Positions 63,223-64,000 of a stretch of 64,000 bases of DNA are shown one piece after another. How positions within the stretch are numbered: position 1 is the first letter of the stretch; the number at the start of each line of letters is the position of its first letter. Source of the stretch: Petrolisthes cinctipes (lineage: Eukaryota; Arthropoda; Malacostraca; Decapoda; Porcellanidae); contig JAWQEG010000474.1 in NCBI GenBank assembly GCA_033782935.1, positions 620,001 through 684,000 on the forward strand. The letters run 5' to 3'. The notes below the pieces were generated by a model. It was not told where the DNA came from. It saw only the letters and a list, made by a program, of their open reading frames with translations, and did not search any database. The translations under genes and the position numbers were made by a program.

Positions 63223-63905
63223 CAAATTCAGTTCCAAAACACCCGAAAATTCGATATTTAGGGGTCCCAGAAGCGATCTGAACATGCCTACTCCGTGTTA
63301 GAGTATTTTCAAAATACATGCTCAAAACATACTGAAAATCGATCTTTTAGGTGCACAAAAGTCGATATGTGCATGCATCTTCAGTACCCGTTTATATTTC
63401 AAATTCAGGATCAAAACACCCGAAAATTTTATATTTTGGGGTCCCAGAAGCAATCTGTACATGCCTACTCAGTGTTAGAGTATTTTCAAAATACAGGCCC
63501 AAAACATGCTGAAAATCGATATTTTAGATGCCCAAAGTCAATATGTGCATGTATCTTCTGTACCCGTTTATATCTCAAATTCAGGCTCAAAACACCCGAA
63601 AATTCAATATTTTGGGGTCCCAGAAGCAATCTGTACATGCCTACACAGTGCTAGAATATTTTCAAAATATAGGCTAAAAACATGTGTAAAATCGACATTT
63701 TAGGTGCCAAAAAATCGATATCTCAAATTCAGTCCCAAAACACCCGAAAATTCGATATTTAGAGGTCCCAGAAGGGATCTGTACATGCCTACTCCGTGTT
63801 AGAGTATTTTCAAAATACAGGCCAAAAACATACTGAAAATCGATCTTTTAGGTGCCCAAAAGTCGATATGTGCATGCATCTTCAGTACCCGTTTATATCT
63901 CAAAT
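63223..63905 (+). repeat. Block paired with 60.04-60.72 kb
   Basis: This is the partner of the upstream block with the same variant chain. It ends where the partner continues ATTCTGGCCC and this copy continues ATTCAGGCTC (about 63907). The array then runs to the window edge with a B2-C2 type 10-bp junction deletion at about 63961. Confidence 0.75.
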
Positions 63906-64000
63906 TCAGGCTCAAAACACCCGAAAATTCAATATTTTGGGTTCCCAGAAGCAATCTGTACAGTGCTAGAATATTTTCAAAATATAGGCTAAAAACATGC

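Larger units (their letters stand above)
1..64000 (+). repeat. Higher-order satellite array, ~177-bp monomer, fills the window
   Basis: Landmarks such as CCGTGTTAGAG, GTATTTTCAAAATAC, ACCCGTTTATATCTCAAA and ACACCCGAAAATTC recur about every 177 bp (148 bp in the short class) from the first line to the last, always in the same orientation. No stretch longer than a few bases lies outside the pattern, so there is no intergenic or unique DNA to describe. The array is AT-rich. Arrays of this length and homogeneity are known from eukaryotic centromeres, pericentromeres and knobs. Centromere function itself is inferred from architecture, because no centromeric histone data exist here. The family is not one I recognise. 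Both window edges cut the array, so its true length is larger. Confidence 0.98.

Noticed and set aside
1..64000. CRISPR array
   Set aside because: Repeats are 148-177 bp and contiguous, with no short repeat separated by unique spacers.
1..64000. tRNA, rRNA, riboswitch or replication-origin signatures
   Set aside because: Nothing in the monomer resembles a conserved RNA gene core or box element, and any such match would recur about 380 times.

Overview
The whole window, from first base to last, is one uninterrupted head-to-tail satellite DNA array with every monomer on the same strand. I see no protein-coding gene, RNA gene, transposon, CRISPR array or single-copy sequence. The monomer is AT-rich and close to 177 bp. 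Dividing the window by the mean spacing gives roughly 380 monomers. A 64-kb block of pure ~177-bp satellite with higher-order organisation is what eukaryotic centromeres or large heterochromatic blocks look like. The monomer length, and the many monomer differences that read as CG versus CA, are compatible with a plant with methylated satellite DNA. I do not recognise the satellite and cannot name the species; an animal is not excluded.

The array is ordered at several nested scales. (1) Each ~177-bp monomer is an old dimer of two ~88-bp half-units that still align by eye. (2) Monomers fall into three positional classes, A (177 bp), B (176 bp) and C (148 bp, carrying a 29-bp internal deletion), arranged A-B-C as a 501-bp trimer. 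(3) Two diverged trimer versions tend to alternate, A1-B1-C1 then A2-B2-C2, so the full higher-order repeat (HOR) is a hexamer of about 1.0 kb (clean example 48435-49435). The type of C largely predicts the type of the next A. (4) The number of full-length monomers between successive C monomers varies from one to four, giving units of about 325, 501, 678 and 855 bp. (5) On top lie segmental tandem duplications whose periods can be measured from shared private variants: 1,319, 2,995, 3,115, 982, 1,631, 816, 3,321, 5,447, 1,828, 1,504 and 678 bp, plus displaced pairs at 3,793, 4,185 and 3,183 bp.

Layout: 1-6.4 kb, mixed trimers with a 1,319-bp duplication; 6.4-11 kb, a 2,995-bp duplication with two five-monomer units; 11-21 kb, alternating hexamers with scattered deletions; 21-26 kb, 3,115-bp and 982-bp duplications; 26-29.9 kb, 1,631-bp and 816-bp duplications; 29-35.8 kb, two 3,321-bp copies; 34.5-45.4 kb, two 5,447-bp copies, the first starting inside the second 3,321-bp copy, so the events can be ordered; 47-50 kb, a 1,828-bp duplication; 51.5-56 kb, three near-identical 1,504-bp copies; 57.6-64 kb, a one-monomer duplication, a 678-bp duplication and displaced block pairs.

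Many open reading frames of 60-237 codons can be drawn here. They follow from the 177-bp period being a multiple of three and from allowing GTG starts, and I do not annotate them as genes. All block boundaries and difference counts below were read by eye and are approximate unless a single base is named.
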